Below are positions 26,076 to 35,023 of a stretch of DNA of 64,000 nt, in pieces (the first letter of the stretch is position 1; every line of letters starts with the position of its first letter). Location of the stretch: the NCBI GenBank assembly GCA_964385635.1, contig CAYLPU010000001.1, positions 1-64,000 of the forward strand. Direction: 5' to 3'. This stretch comes from CAYLPU01 sp964385635 (lineage in GTDB: Bacteria > Chloroflexota > Anaerolineae > B4-G1). The notes below the pieces were generated by a model. The model made no database searches and was not told where the DNA came from. It worked only from the letters and a program-made list of their open reading frames with translations. The translations under genes and the position numbers were made by a program.

Positions 26076-26992
26076 TTACAGAAAATGACACCGCCAGGCG
26101 CAGGGCCCTGCGCCTGATATTCTGCGTGCTCTCCCTCGCCGCTGGTCTTACGCTGCTCTCTACGAGGCCGGTGCGTGGCCGCTGGGAGGTGCCCGAGACC
26201 GTCGAGCCGGTCGAGCAAGCACATTCATCGCCCGGGATGTCGGTCGTTCCCACTCCCACCCCTCGGACTGAGCCTCAGGATGAAACCCCCACGCCGGTCG
26301 CTCTGCCCGACCAGGCACGGGTGCCTATCCTGATGTACCACTATGTCTCCGAACTCCCGCCCAACCCCGACCGGTACCGCCTCGATCTGACCGTCTTGCC
26401 GGAGGACTTCGAGGTGCAACTCCAATACCTGGCGGACGAGGGCTACCACACGATCACTCTGACCGATCTGTATCTTCACCTGACACAGGGCTATCCGCTG
26501 CCGGAAAAGCCCATCATCCTCACCTTTGACGATGGCTACAGAGACGCCTACGAGGTCGTGTTTCCCCTGCTGTTGGACTACGGCTTCACAGGTACATTCT
26601 TCGTGCTCGCCACCCCGGCCCACTTCGAGTGGGCGGAGTACCTGACATGGGAACAGATGAGGGCGATGTCGGATGCGGGAATGGACATCCAGTCTCACGG
26701 GCGAGACCACGTAGACCTGCGCGGGCGCTCTTACGATTACCTCGTTTACCAGACGCTGGGTGTCCAGGAGGCGATACATTATCACACTGGCCGTCTGCCC
26801 CGCTTCTTCTGCTACCCCTCTGGCCGGTACGACGACAACCTGATCGCCGTGCTCGAGTCTGCCGGCTACTGGGGGGCGGTGACGACGGAGTGGGGTAGGA
26901 CGCACACACGGGAGAATCTTCTTGAGATGCCGCGTGTGCGCATCCACGGGGCCGGCACGCTGGAGAGTTTCATTGACAACCTGGAGGATTAG
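26072..26992 (+). CDS. Polysaccharide deacetylase (NodB/CE4), secreted or membrane-anchored
   Basis: The 306-residue protein has an N-terminal hydrophobic segment (near residues 10-30), a Pro/Thr linker and a CE4 domain. The catalytic first motif is TFDDGYRDAYE (near residue 150), the metal histidines are in SHGRDHVDL (near 209), and FCYPSGRYDD is motif 3. RVPILMYHYV precedes the domain as in many secreted CE4 enzymes. It probably removes acetyl groups from cell-wall or extracellular glycans. It overlaps the acyl-CoA dehydrogenase gene by four bases, although the functions appear unrelated. Confidence 0.9.
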   Translation: MITENDTARRRALRLIFCVLSLAAGLTLLSTRPVRGRWEVPETVEPVEQAHSSPGMSVVPTPTPRTEPQDETPTPVALPDQARVPILMYHYVSELPPNPDRYRLDLTVLPEDFEVQLQYLADEGYHTITLTDLYLHLTQGYPLPEKPIILTFDDGYRDAYEVVFPLLLDYGFTGTFFVLATPAHFEWAEYLTWEQMRAMSDAGMDIQSHGRDHVDLRGRSYDYLVYQTLGVQEAIHYHTGRLPRFFCYPSGRYDDNLIAVLESAGYWGAVTTEWGRTHTRENLLEMPRVRIHGAGTLESFIDNLED

Positions 26993-27036
26993 AGGCTTTT
27001 AGTCTATTTGTACTATATTCGCAAACTTGATAGGTT

Positions 27037-27060
27037 TTGACAGAGCCTCGGTGGTATAAT
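27037..27060 (+). promoter_or_regulatory. Possible promoter elements upstream of HMG-CoA reductase
   Basis: A perfect TTGACA (27037-27042) and perfect TATAAT (27055-27060) occur with only 12 bases between. That spacing is wrong for normal sigma-70 use. A CCGCCGG/CCGGCGG hairpin follows in the leader (about 27070-27097). Confidence 0.35.
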
Positions 27061-27146
27061 TTGGCCTAACCGCCGGGGCTCTTGACTTGTCCGGCGGCTT
27101 AAGTGTGTATTGGGCAGTACCTGACGTATGTGATAACGAGGAGTTG

Positions 27147-28436
27147 ATGGCACAGTCTTCCCGTCTGGCCGGATTCTACAACCAGCCTTTGGAAGAACGG
27201 ATCGAACAGATCGCCCGGTGGGCGAGGTTGACAGGGGACGAAACCGCTGTCCTGCACGGCGCGATGGGGCTCGACCTGACACGGGCCGATCAGATGATCG
27301 AGAACGTGGTCGGCCTGTATAGCCTGCCGCTGGGCATCGCGGTCAATTTCATCGTCAACGGGCGCGATGTGCTGGTGCCAATGGTCATCGAGGAACCCTC
27401 GGTGGTGGCCGGGGCCTCCCTTGCCGCCAAACTGGCCCGCGCTGGCAGGGGCTTCCAGGCAACCGCAACCAGGCCGGAGATGATCGGCCAGTTGCAGGTG
27501 CTAGACGTCGCCGATCCCTGGTCGGCCCGTTTCGACCTGTTGGCCGCTCGCGACGACCTGCTGGCGCTGGCAGACGAGACCGACCCGGTCATCGTCAACC
27601 TGGGCGGCGGGGCGCGAGACCTGAAGGTGCGCGTCTTTGAGCAGACTCCGGCCGGCCCGATGTTGGTAGTGCATCTCATCTTCGACTGCCGTGACGCGAT
27701 GGGGGCCAACACTGTCAACACCGCCTGCGAAACGCTGGCCCCCCGGATCGAGCAGATCACCGGCGGGCGGGTGGGGCTGCGGATTCTTTCCAACCTGGCC
27801 GACCGCCGTTTGGCGCGGGCGCGCTGTACGGTGCCGGTAGAGGTGCTGGCCTGCGGGGGTTTCTCTGGCGAGCGGGTGGCGCAGGGTATCGTCGAGGCCT
27901 GGGCCTTCGCGGCCGCCGATCCATACCGCGCCGCGACCCATAATAAAGGCATCATGAACGGCGTGGACGCCGTCACTATCGCCACTGGAAACGACTGGCG
28001 GGCGGTCGAGGCGGGCGGTCATGCCTACGCTGCCCACTCGGGCCGCTACACCAGCCTGAGCACCTGGGCGCGCGATGCTGAGGGCAACCTGGTCGGCACG
28101 CTGGAAATGCCGCTGGCGGTGGGCATCGTGGGGGGGGCTACGCGCGTGCATCCTACGGCGCAGGTGGCGCTCAAGATCCTGGGCGTGCAGAGCGCTCAGG
28201 AACTTGCGGAGATCATCGTCGCGGTGGGATTGGCCCAGAACCTGGCGGCGCTGCGGGCGCTGGCGACGGAGGGCATCCAGCGGGGCCACATGCGACTGCA
28301 CGCCCGACAGGTGGCCATCGCCGCCGGTGCCACAGGGAACGAGGTGACGCAGGTGGTGGAGCGTTTGATCGCCGAGGGGTACATCCACCCCGACCGAGCC
28401 GAGGTGATACTGGCTGAAATGCGCGGCGAGCATTGA
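27147..28436 (+). CDS. Hydroxymethylglutaryl-CoA reductase (class II-like)
   Basis: This 429-residue enzyme interconverts HMG-CoA and mevalonate. Catalytic and signature stretches are EEPSVVAGAS (catalytic Glu, near residue 82), DAMGANTVNTACE (catalytic Asp, near 186), THNKGIMNGVDAV (catalytic Lys, near 268) and the late GHMRLHARQ (catalytic His, near 380). Length and motif set match the bacterial class II enzymes. The ATG at 27147 follows GAGGAG. It leads the HMGR-HMGS-thiolase-DUF35 run, so it probably works in the biosynthetic direction to make mevalonate for isoprenoids, using HMG-CoA from the next genes. Confidence 0.93.
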   Translation: MAQSSRLAGFYNQPLEERIEQIARWARLTGDETAVLHGAMGLDLTRADQMIENVVGLYSLPLGIAVNFIVNGRDVLVPMVIEEPSVVAGASLAAKLARAGRGFQATATRPEMIGQLQVLDVADPWSARFDLLAARDDLLALADETDPVIVNLGGGARDLKVRVFEQTPAGPMLVVHLIFDCRDAMGANTVNTACETLAPRIEQITGGRVGLRILSNLADRRLARARCTVPVEVLACGGFSGERVAQGIVEAWAFAAADPYRAATHNKGIMNGVDAVTIATGNDWRAVEAGGHAYAAHSGRYTSLSTWARDAEGNLVGTLEMPLAVGIVGGATRVHPTAQVALKILGVQSAQELAEIIVAVGLAQNLAALRALATEGIQRGHMRLHARQVAIAAGATGNEVTQVVERLIAEGYIHPDRAEVILAEMRGEH

Positions 28437-28439
28437 GTA

Positions 28440-28500
28440 ACCAGTGCCAAGTGACGAATGACGGATGACGAGTGACGAATTACGAATGACCAACAACGAC
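28440..28500. repeat. Degenerate short direct repeats before HMG-CoA synthase
   Basis: Words of the type GACGAATGAC, GACGGATGAC, GACGAGTGAC recur every 7-8 bases and run into the start codon region. Similar AATGACAA words lie at 12316-12355. Confidence 0.6.
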
Positions 28501-29559
28501 CAACCCACCATTCTCAAGCCTGATCGCAACGTCGGCATCATCGGTTATGGCGCTTATGTTCCCCGCTATCGATTGCCGGCCACCGAAGTGGATCGCGTAT
28601 GGATGGACGGGCAGGGTGGCACGCCGATCAAGGAGAAGTCGGTGCCGGGGTTGGACGAGGACGTGGTGACCATGTCCATCGAGGCGGCTCGCAACGCGCT
28701 GGCCCGCGCCGATGGTGTGGACCCGGCGCTCATCCGTGCCGTGTGGGTCGGGAGCGAATCCCATCCCTACGCCGTCAAGCCGACCTCGACCATCGTGGCC
28801 GAGGCCATCGGTGCCACGCCCCACACGCAAGCCGGCGACTGTGAGTTCGCCTGCAAGGCCGGCACTGAGGCGCTCCAGGCGGCTATCGGCTTTGTGGGCT
28901 CGGGGATGGCGCGATATGCGCTCGCTATCGGGATGGACACGGCCCAGGCCCGGCCCGGCGACGCGCTGGAATATACGGCCAGCGCGGGGGGGGCAGCCTA
29001 CCTGGTCGGCCCGGCGGAGGAGGGGCTGGCCGTCTTCGAGGGCTCGTTCTCCTACGTCACTGACACCCCCGACTTCTGGCGGCGGGCTTACCAGCACTAC
29101 CCCTCTCACGGGGGGCGGTTCACCGGCCAACCGGCGTACTTCAAACATACCATCGCTGCCGCACAGGGATTACTGGAGGCGCTGGGGCGGAAGCCGGCCG
29201 ACTATGCCTACGCTGTCTTCCACCAGCCCAACGTCAAGTTCCCGCAGACGGCGGCTAAACGATTGGGCTTCGCACCGGCGCAGATCGAGCCGGGGCTCCT
29301 GGCCAACGAGATTGGCAATACCTACGCCGGTTCCTCGTTCATCGGCCTGACGACGGTTCTGGACGTGGCCGCGCCGGGCGACCGGGTGCTGATAGTGAGT
29401 TACGGCTCTGGGGCAGGGTCGGACGCTCTTTCACTCCGCGTCACCGAGGCCATCCTGGAGCAGCGGCAGCGGGCACCGGCGACCCGTGACTACATCGCCC
29501 GGCGCGTTGAGATTGACTACGCGACCTACATAAGGTTCACCAGGGCCTTGAGAAAATGA
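28486..29559 (+). CDS. Hydroxymethylglutaryl-CoA synthase, archaeal type
   Basis: The 357-residue thiolase-fold enzyme condenses acetyl-CoA with acetoacetyl-CoA. GIIGYGAYVPRYRLP starts the domain, the active cysteine is in AGDCEFACKAGTEA (near residue 115), and the catalytic histidine is in FHQPNVKFPQ (near 246). The short archaeal-type length and the following thiolase and DUF35 genes match the archaeal HMGS/thiolase/DUF35 complex, in which acetoacetyl-CoA is channelled. I prefer the ATG at 28486; the upstream sequence is a string of GACGAATGAC-like repeats and probably not coding. Confidence 0.93.
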   Translation: MTNNDQPTILKPDRNVGIIGYGAYVPRYRLPATEVDRVWMDGQGGTPIKEKSVPGLDEDVVTMSIEAARNALARADGVDPALIRAVWVGSESHPYAVKPTSTIVAEAIGATPHTQAGDCEFACKAGTEALQAAIGFVGSGMARYALAIGMDTAQARPGDALEYTASAGGAAYLVGPAEEGLAVFEGSFSYVTDTPDFWRRAYQHYPSHGGRFTGQPAYFKHTIAAAQGLLEALGRKPADYAYAVFHQPNVKFPQTAAKRLGFAPAQIEPGLLANEIGNTYAGSSFIGLTTVLDVAAPGDRVLIVSYGSGAGSDALSLRVTEAILEQRQRAPATRDYIARRVEIDYATYIRFTRALRK

Positions 29560-29563
29560 AGCA

Positions 29564-30724
29564 ATGAGAGACGTTGCCATCATCGGAGTTGGACAGACCA
29601 AAGTGGGGGAGCATTGGGATATCAGCCTGCGACACCTGGCGCTGGAGGCAGTACAGGCAGGCCTGGCGGATGCGGGCGTGAGACAGGCCGATGCGCTTTA
29701 TGTGGGCAATATGCTATCGGGTGAACTGACCGGCCAGGAGCACCTGGGCGCGTTGGTCGCCGATTTCGCGGGACTGCGAGGGATCGAGGCGTTCAGGATC
29801 GAGGCGGCCTGTGGTTCTGGGGCGGCAGCGCTGCGGATGGGATACGTGGCCGTCGCGGGGGAACTGGCGGACATCGTCGTGGTGGTGGGAGTAGAGAAGA
29901 TGACCGACGCCCTCGGCCCTGATACGACCGCGGCGCTGGCGCTGGCGACCGATGGCGACTACGAGGCCGCGCAGGGTGCTTCCTTCGTCGCCATCAACGC
30001 GCTGTTGATGCGGCGCTACATGCACGAGCACGGCTATGTTCACCAGGACTTCGCTCCCTTTGCCGTCAATGCCCACCGGAACGGGGCAAACAACCCGTAT
30101 GCGATGTTCCGTTTTCCAGTCACAGTCGAGCGTTTCGTCAGGGCGAGGATGATCTGCGATCCCATCAATCTGCTGGATAGTTCCCCCATCTGTGACGGGG
30201 CGGCGGCAGTGGTGCTGGCACCGGCCGACGCGGGGCGCGCGCTTTCGGCGGCCCCGATACGCATCGTTGGTTCGGCTGTGGGTACCGACACCGTGGCCGT
30301 GCACGACCGGCGCGATCCGCTGGTGCTGGATGGGGCCATACTTTCGACGCGCCGCGCGTATGAGCAGGCAGGAGTTGGTCCGGAGGACATTGACTTGTTC
30401 GAGTTGCACGACGCTTTCAGCATCATGGCGGCACTCAGTCTGGAGGCAGCCGGGTTTGCGGACAGGGGCCAGGGGCTGCGGCTGGCGCTGGAGGGAAAGA
30501 TCGGGATTGAGGGCCGCGTACCCGTCGCCACGATGGGCGGACTGAAGGCGCGGGGACACCCCGTAGGGGGTACCGGCGTCTACCAGGTCGTCGAGGTGGT
30601 GCAGCAGTTGCGCGGGCTGGCCGGGGCCAATCAGGTGGAGAACGCACGGCTGGGAATGGCCCAGAATATCGGCGGCAGTGGCGCGACGGTCGTCACGCAC
30701 ATTCTGGAGAGGGTGGACGAATAG
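29564..30724 (+). CDS. Thiolase-family acetyl-CoA acetyltransferase, archaeal type
   Basis: This 386-residue thiolase supplies acetoacetyl-CoA. The acylated cysteine is in IEAACGSGAAALR (near residue 86). The catalytic histidines and cysteine-region motifs are FELHDAFSIMAALS (near 285) and GGLKARGHPVGGTG (near 330). The second cysteine seen in classical thiolases is not obvious, as in SCP2-like archaeal thiolases that sit in the HMGS/DUF35 complex. It starts 4 bases after the HMGS gene. Confidence 0.92.
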   Translation: MRDVAIIGVGQTKVGEHWDISLRHLALEAVQAGLADAGVRQADALYVGNMLSGELTGQEHLGALVADFAGLRGIEAFRIEAACGSGAAALRMGYVAVAGELADIVVVVGVEKMTDALGPDTTAALALATDGDYEAAQGASFVAINALLMRRYMHEHGYVHQDFAPFAVNAHRNGANNPYAMFRFPVTVERFVRARMICDPINLLDSSPICDGAAAVVLAPADAGRALSAAPIRIVGSAVGTDTVAVHDRRDPLVLDGAILSTRRAYEQAGVGPEDIDLFELHDAFSIMAALSLEAAGFADRGQGLRLALEGKIGIEGRVPVATMGGLKARGHPVGGTGVYQVVEVVQQLRGLAGANQVENARLGMAQNIGGSGATVVTHILERVDE

Positions 30725-30730
30725 CAAACA

Positions 30731-30785
30731 GGTTGTAGGACAAGTTGCTAACTTGTCCCGGGGGCAACTTGCCAAATTGCCCTAC
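30731..30785. repeat. 55-base double-palindrome repeat, copy 1
   Basis: It contains two palindromes in tandem, one on GGACAAGTT/AACTTGTCC and one on GGGCAACTT/AATTGCCC, bounded by GTAGG and CCTAC. It matches the copy at 55713-55767 at 51 of 55 positions by my count. Confidence 0.85.
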
Positions 30786-30805
30786 TTATTTTGGGAGGTT
30801 TACCA

Positions 30806-31210
30806 ATGAGTATACCAGGAAATTGGAGGCTTCAAACACAACGTTACCGGCTGGTCGGAGAGGTATGCGAGAAATGCGGTGCGCGGATCTTCCCGCCCCG
30901 CGACGTGTGCCCAGAGTGCGAGGGGCCAGCCCAGACACCGTTTGTCTTCAGCGGACGGGGCGAGGTCTATTCCTACAGCACCGTCTACCACCCGCCCCGG
31001 GGGTTCGAGGAGTTCGCTCCCTACACCGTGGCGCTGGTGCAGTTGGAGGAAGGTCCTATGGTCACCGCGCAACTGACCGACGTGGATGCCGATCACGTTC
31101 GCGTCGGGATGCCGGTGGAGATGGTGACGCGCAAGGTACAGGGAGGTGGGGATGCTGGCGCGATCGTCTACGGCTACAAATTCCGGCCAGCCGTCGGTCA
31201 CGCGGTCTGA
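30806..31210 (+). CDS. DUF35 OB-fold/zinc-ribbon acyl-CoA carrier protein
   Basis: The 134-residue protein has a zinc ribbon (EVCEKCGARIFPPRDVCPEC, cysteines near residues 20-37) followed by an OB fold (GRGEVYSYSTVYHPPRGFE near 50-68). DUF35 proteins bridge archaeal thiolase and HMG-CoA synthase and shield the CoA intermediate, which matches the gene order here. The ATG at 30806 follows GGGAGG. The double palindrome 30731-30785 separates it from the thiolase gene. Confidence 0.92.
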   Translation: MSIPGNWRLQTQRYRLVGEVCEKCGARIFPPRDVCPECEGPAQTPFVFSGRGEVYSYSTVYHPPRGFEEFAPYTVALVQLEEGPMVTAQLTDVDADHVRVGMPVEMVTRKVQGGGDAGAIVYGYKFRPAVGHAV

Positions 31211-31238
31211 GTAGGGCGAGTCTGAGACTCGCCCTACT
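31210..31238. repeat. Perfect 29-base palindrome after DUF35 gene
   Basis: Fourteen-base arms AGTAGGGCGAGTCT / AGACTCGCCCTACT flank a single G. The GTAGG...CCTAC ends match the double-palindrome family at 30731 and 55713. Confidence 0.85.
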
Positions 31239-31353
31239 GGGTCTGCGCGGCGTCCGTGGTTCAAGTTTTTGACGCTCTCCACGTCCAGCGGCCCAAATCT
31301 CTACCCCTGATGCCTCCATCATAGCCGGTTCTACCGGGTAATACATACACGGG

Positions 31354-31392
31354 CGCATCTCCCATACTTCCGTGGGAGATGCGTTTGTCTTT
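31354..31392 (+). terminator. Rho-independent terminator after mevalonate genes
   Basis: A perfect 11-base stem CGCATCTCCCA / TGGGAGATGCG (31354-31364 and 31373-31383) is followed by TTTGTCTTT. The rest of 31239-31353 holds no gene that I can see. Confidence 0.75.
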
Positions 31393-31437
31393 GCCACGAA
31401 TCTCCCCGTTTCTGAAGCAAGCACCCTGATTGATGAA

Positions 31438-31465
31438 TTGACTTCCGCGCAGTTTTCACTATACT
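31438..31465 (+). promoter_or_regulatory. Sigma-70 type promoter for defence island
   Basis: TTGACT (31438-31443) and TATACT (31460-31465) are 16 bases apart, about 68 bases ahead of the first island gene. Confidence 0.65.
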
Positions 31466-31532
31466 ACGGATGTTGAACTGCGATAGTTCGGCCTGTCGGG
31501 TTAAGAAACGGTAGAGGGAGGAATACACAGCA

Positions 31533-32690
31533 ATGGTTATCCAGGATGCCGTCACCATCTCTGAGGAGGTACGGAGTGGCGCTGTCTTCGGTAGCGTCAG
31601 GCTGTATAACGTAGGTGACCCCACCAAGCCCGAGGGTTCCGCGCAGCGCATTCTTGCCCTGACCTACCCCACTCAGGCCCTGAGGCAGACGCTTAGCGCC
31701 GTGGCCCAACGGTTGTCGGGCGAACGCGCTCAAGGGACATTCATCTTCGCTGGAGACTATGGTACCGGCAAGTCCCACACGTTGCTGGCTCTATACCATA
31801 TCCTCCACTCACCGGACGACGGAAGGGAGTGGCTCGACCGCGACGACGTGAACGGTTTCTTCCGCGAGCGGGAGGCGGCCACGAACCGGATGGAGCGCTT
31901 CGTCCACGACACCTATTTCGAGGTCTACGACATCCTTCTGGAGCGCATCCGGACCGAGGACCGGGCGCGCTACTTCGCGCCCGGCGAGGGGCTGGTGGTG
32001 TTGCTCGACGGGATGAGCATCCGCGAGGCCGCACTCTTGCCAGCCCGCCTGTCCCGATACGGCTACGCAGTCGAGGCGACGGGTTTCGCGCTCTCCGAAG
32101 CGCCCTCGTCCACGCAAGTGTTCACACGGCGGGTTTTCGGCACCCACTCCGTCACCACACTGAAGACCTGGAACGGCTTCCAGGTAGTGCCTGTCCGTTC
32201 TGGCGAGGTGCCCGCCGTGTTGCCGACAGGACTGAATGTGCTGGTGTGGCTGTCGTACCCTGACGAGTTGATGCATAAGGTGAAGGGCAAGACGCTGACC
32301 CCGGCCGAGGCGCTGGACAAGACGGTGGCGGCGTTGGTGGACGTGCTCGGCAAACTGGAGGGGACTCGCTTCCGCCTGCTCTCCGACCACGGCTACGTCT
32401 ACGCGCCGTCGGCCCGCTTCGTATGGAAAGCGCCGAGGGGCGACGAGAAGGTGTTGCGGCGGCTCTTCGGCGGCGGGCGCTGGGTGGCGGCGGAGAAGAT
32501 GACCGACCCGGGCTTCGACGGGCTGCGTGCTATCCCGCCCCAGCGGGCCTATGCCCTGTTCGACGAGCAGGGCTGCTACATACGCGGGCGATACGGTTGG
32601 AGCACCCAGGGCTCCCGCCAGGGGGACGTGGATCACTACGGTCTCTCATTGATGGAGTGTCTGACGCCGAGATTGACGGTGCGGAGTTGA
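31533..32690 (+). CDS. Chimeric defence protein: DUF499/BrxC-like P-loop head joined to PglZ-like domain
   Basis: The 385-residue reading frame joins two pieces. Residues 1-95 resemble the start of very large DUF499/BREX-type ATPases, ending just after a Walker A (FAGDYGTGKSHTLLALYHIL near residue 72). No Walker B follows. From about residue 96 the protein resembles PglZ, an alkaline-phosphatase-fold protein of BREX and related systems: VVLLDGMSIREAALL (near 152), RLLSDHGYVY (near 290) and HYGLSLMECLTP at the end. The junction near 31815 looks like an in-frame deletion that removed most of the ATPase and the beginning of PglZ. Whether the chimera is active is unknown. An AGGGAGG site precedes the ATG. 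Confidence 0.7.
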   Translation: MVIQDAVTISEEVRSGAVFGSVRLYNVGDPTKPEGSAQRILALTYPTQALRQTLSAVAQRLSGERAQGTFIFAGDYGTGKSHTLLALYHILHSPDDGREWLDRDDVNGFFREREAATNRMERFVHDTYFEVYDILLERIRTEDRARYFAPGEGLVVLLDGMSIREAALLPARLSRYGYAVEATGFALSEAPSSTQVFTRRVFGTHSVTTLKTWNGFQVVPVRSGEVPAVLPTGLNVLVWLSYPDELMHKVKGKTLTPAEALDKTVAALVDVLGKLEGTRFRLLSDHGYVYAPSARFVWKAPRGDEKVLRRLFGGGRWVAAEKMTDPGFDGLRAIPPQRAYALFDEQGCYIRGRYGWSTQGSRQGDVDHYGLSLMECLTPRLTVRS

Positions 32691-32753
32691 TGATACAAGG
32701 GCAAACCCACGGCCGTGACAGTTCAAGGATTGTGTTGAGTAAGATGATGAAAG

Positions 32754-33983
32754 ATGTACTTCTTTGAAGAGCGTTTGCACTACGGGCAGTATGTTACAGC
32801 GAGATTGACTCGTAAAACCCCTGTTTATGACTGGTATGCTTTTCCTCATAGCTTCTCGAGGGAACTAGTGCATGAATTGCTCGATGAATTTAGTGTAGAT
32901 GCTAATTCCGTTGTCTTTGATCCGTTCGTAGGAGCAGGTACGACACTTTTAGCATGTCGCGAAAGAGGGATTCCTGCTTTTGGAATCGATCAGCTTCCTT
33001 TTGCTGTCTTTACGTCGAATGTCAAAATCCGCAACTATGATCCTGATGATCTTCAGCACTCCCTCGATACATTTGACCCCGCAGCGTCTGATCTGCGAGC
33101 ATTTGGGACAGTGCCAATTATCGACAGGGCTTTTTCCGATGGTGTTAGAAAGAGGGTCGAAGCTATCTACGGTTGGTCTCAAAGTTTGCCCAGGAAGAAA
33201 CAAGCGGATTTCTTTTTACTAGCTTTGTTGTACATCCTCGAAAGCATCAGCCAGACTGCCAAGTCGGGGGGGTGGCTGCGAATTGTTGAAAAAGAGGTTG
33301 ACCCGGATAGTGTTGAAGAACTGTTCAAAGCCCGAGTTCAAAAGATGATAGACGATATACGAGGACTAGAATTACCCTGTAATCGCGGCCTGTGGTACGC
33401 TATGCCAGGCGATGCCCGATACAAAAGCTCATCAAGCAGATGCGCACAGTATGTCATTAGCTCTCCCCCATACTTGAACCGACACGATTACACAAGAGTA
33501 TTTGCATTGGAGATGGCGCTCCACTTCGTAAAAACGAATCAAGGGCTGATTTCCCTAAGAGCCAGTGCCTTGCGCTCCCATGTAGAAGCGAAACCACAGA
33601 CAAAGTTGACACATAATGGTTATCGGACTCCTGAAAAGTTAAAAACTTTGGTTGCCAAGATAGAAGCGGAATCAAAAGAGCGAGATAAAAAGCGTATTCC
33701 TTCAATGATCAGAGGATACTTTGAAGACATTTATATGACTTTGGCTTCTCTATACAAGCGAATGAGACGCGGTGGCAAAATTGCCTTCGTGCTGGGCAAC
33801 GTTCGGTTCTCAGGGATGATGATCCCGGTTGACGAAATTGTGGCCGAGATCGGAGAGCAAACGGGACTCAAAGTAGACAAGATCATCGTAGCCCGTTACC
33901 GAGGGAACAGCGCGCAACAAATGGCGCGGTTCGGCCGTGAACCTGCACGCGAGAGCATTATCTTATGGCAAAAGGTAGATTGA
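32754..33983 (+). CDS. DNA methyltransferase (N4-cytosine/N6-adenine type)
   Basis: This 409-residue enzyme has methyltransferase motif I FDPFVGAGTTLLA (near residue 54) and motif IV ISSPPYLNRHDY (near 235). The order I then IV and the SPPY form are common in N4-cytosine methyltransferases, but N6-adenine specificity cannot be excluded. The C-terminal part IAFVLGNVRFSG fits motifs VI-VIII. The gene is distinctly AT-richer than its flanks and opens a four-gene run (to 37893) with tiny gaps. The ATG at 32754 overlaps a GATGAAAG stretch with a weak ribosome site. It could provide self-marking for the nuclease-like protein at 36361. Confidence 0.85.
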   Translation: MYFFEERLHYGQYVTARLTRKTPVYDWYAFPHSFSRELVHELLDEFSVDANSVVFDPFVGAGTTLLACRERGIPAFGIDQLPFAVFTSNVKIRNYDPDDLQHSLDTFDPAASDLRAFGTVPIIDRAFSDGVRKRVEAIYGWSQSLPRKKQADFFLLALLYILESISQTAKSGGWLRIVEKEVDPDSVEELFKARVQKMIDDIRGLELPCNRGLWYAMPGDARYKSSSSRCAQYVISSPPYLNRHDYTRVFALEMALHFVKTNQGLISLRASALRSHVEAKPQTKLTHNGYRTPEKLKTLVAKIEAESKERDKKRIPSMIRGYFEDIYMTLASLYKRMRRGGKIAFVLGNVRFSGMMIPVDEIVAEIGEQTGLKVDKIIVARYRGNSAQQMARFGREPARESIILWQKVD

Positions 33984-33984
33984 G

Positions 33985-35010
33985 ATGACAACTATTTCAC
34001 AACGCGCTGCACGTCTGGATTGGATCCGAGATCTAATTGTCTTGGGAATTGAAAGGCAAATCCAGCGACGCTCTGAATTACAACAAGTGGCTATTGAAGA
34101 GCAAGTGCTGGTTAGGGCCAGTGATGGAAAGCCTCTCGACTATACCAGTGTATACAGGTACTTTGATGCTCTCCGCTACCTGAAATTTGACGTCTCAGAG
34201 AAATATGGGATCGAAGACGACATTGTGTGGGCGCCAAGCGCTATAGAATTAGCTAAATATAGCACGGCAAACTATTGCACCGAGACGCTGACAGAACCCG
34301 AGAAAGCTATTTTCAGAACAAGCATCTTCCTTTCCGATGCAAGCCGACAGTTTCTTTCATATTTTTGTGGCAGCAATGCTGTTCCGCGCGGTCAGGAGGA
34401 GTTTATAACCTTGGCCCGTCCCCTCTATGTCATTAACGAGTCTGTTGAAAGGCCGTCCGGTATTGACAGTAGTGAAGAATGGCCAGCTAGAGACAACGTG
34501 GAAATCAGCCCTAACCCCGACTCCGGCAAGATAATCCGGAGACCGACGAAAGAATTCCTCTATACGTACCGCTACTGGTGTCTGGACACAAATATCATTG
34601 ACGAGCTAAACATTCGCGAGGCCGAGAGATGTGGTATCCCCAAGCCTCACTCTTATGTCCTCTTCCCACTTGACCCCACAGTAAATATTACCCCCGATCA
34701 ATTTCTAGAGATGATATATTCTTCACTTAAACGTAAACTCAAACATCCGCAAGTATTTCCTATACCATGGTTGATGTACCGCGTCTGCCCAAAAGCTAAA
34801 ATCAGTGTGGAAGAATTCAAGTCTCTGCTGTTACAGGCGTGGCGCAAGAATCGCCACTTGCTTCATCTGGAACGAGGGCCTGGTGGACTGATCGAAGGCA
34901 AGATCTATTCATCCAAACGTGTGTATAGTGAACGTTATGGAAACCACCGCTACTACTCGGTCGTGGATGGAACAATCAGATCTAATCTGGCGGTCTTTCC
35001 CGCCACGTAA
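33985..35010 (+). CDS. Unknown protein of AT-rich cassette, possible winged-helix ends
   Basis: I do not recognise this 341-residue protein. The N-terminal 75 residues (IRDLIVLGIERQIQRRSEL, then SVYRYFDALRYLKF) are helical and could be a small wing-helix. The C-terminal 75 residues (ISVEEFKSLLLQAWRKNRH, then LERGPGGLIEG and RYYSVVDG) look like a second winged-helix with a beta wing. The middle holds no motif I can name. It starts 1 base after the methyltransferase stop and ends 13 bases before the ATPase gene, so it is part of the same system, perhaps a DNA-recognition subunit. Codon use is AT-rich like its cassette neighbours. Confidence 0.75.
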   Translation: MTTISQRAARLDWIRDLIVLGIERQIQRRSELQQVAIEEQVLVRASDGKPLDYTSVYRYFDALRYLKFDVSEKYGIEDDIVWAPSAIELAKYSTANYCTETLTEPEKAIFRTSIFLSDASRQFLSYFCGSNAVPRGQEEFITLARPLYVINESVERPSGIDSSEEWPARDNVEISPNPDSGKIIRRPTKEFLYTYRYWCLDTNIIDELNIREAERCGIPKPHSYVLFPLDPTVNITPDQFLEMIYSSLKRKLKHPQVFPIPWLMYRVCPKAKISVEEFKSLLLQAWRKNRHLLHLERGPGGLIEGKIYSSKRVYSERYGNHRYYSVVDGTIRSNLAVFPAT

Positions 35011-35023
35011 GGAGGGTAATGAA

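Noticed and set aside
27037..27060. TTGACA and TATAAT as a classical promoter for the HMG-CoA reductase gene
   Set aside because: Both boxes are perfect but only 12 bases apart, too close for normal sigma-70 binding. I list it only as a weak possibility.
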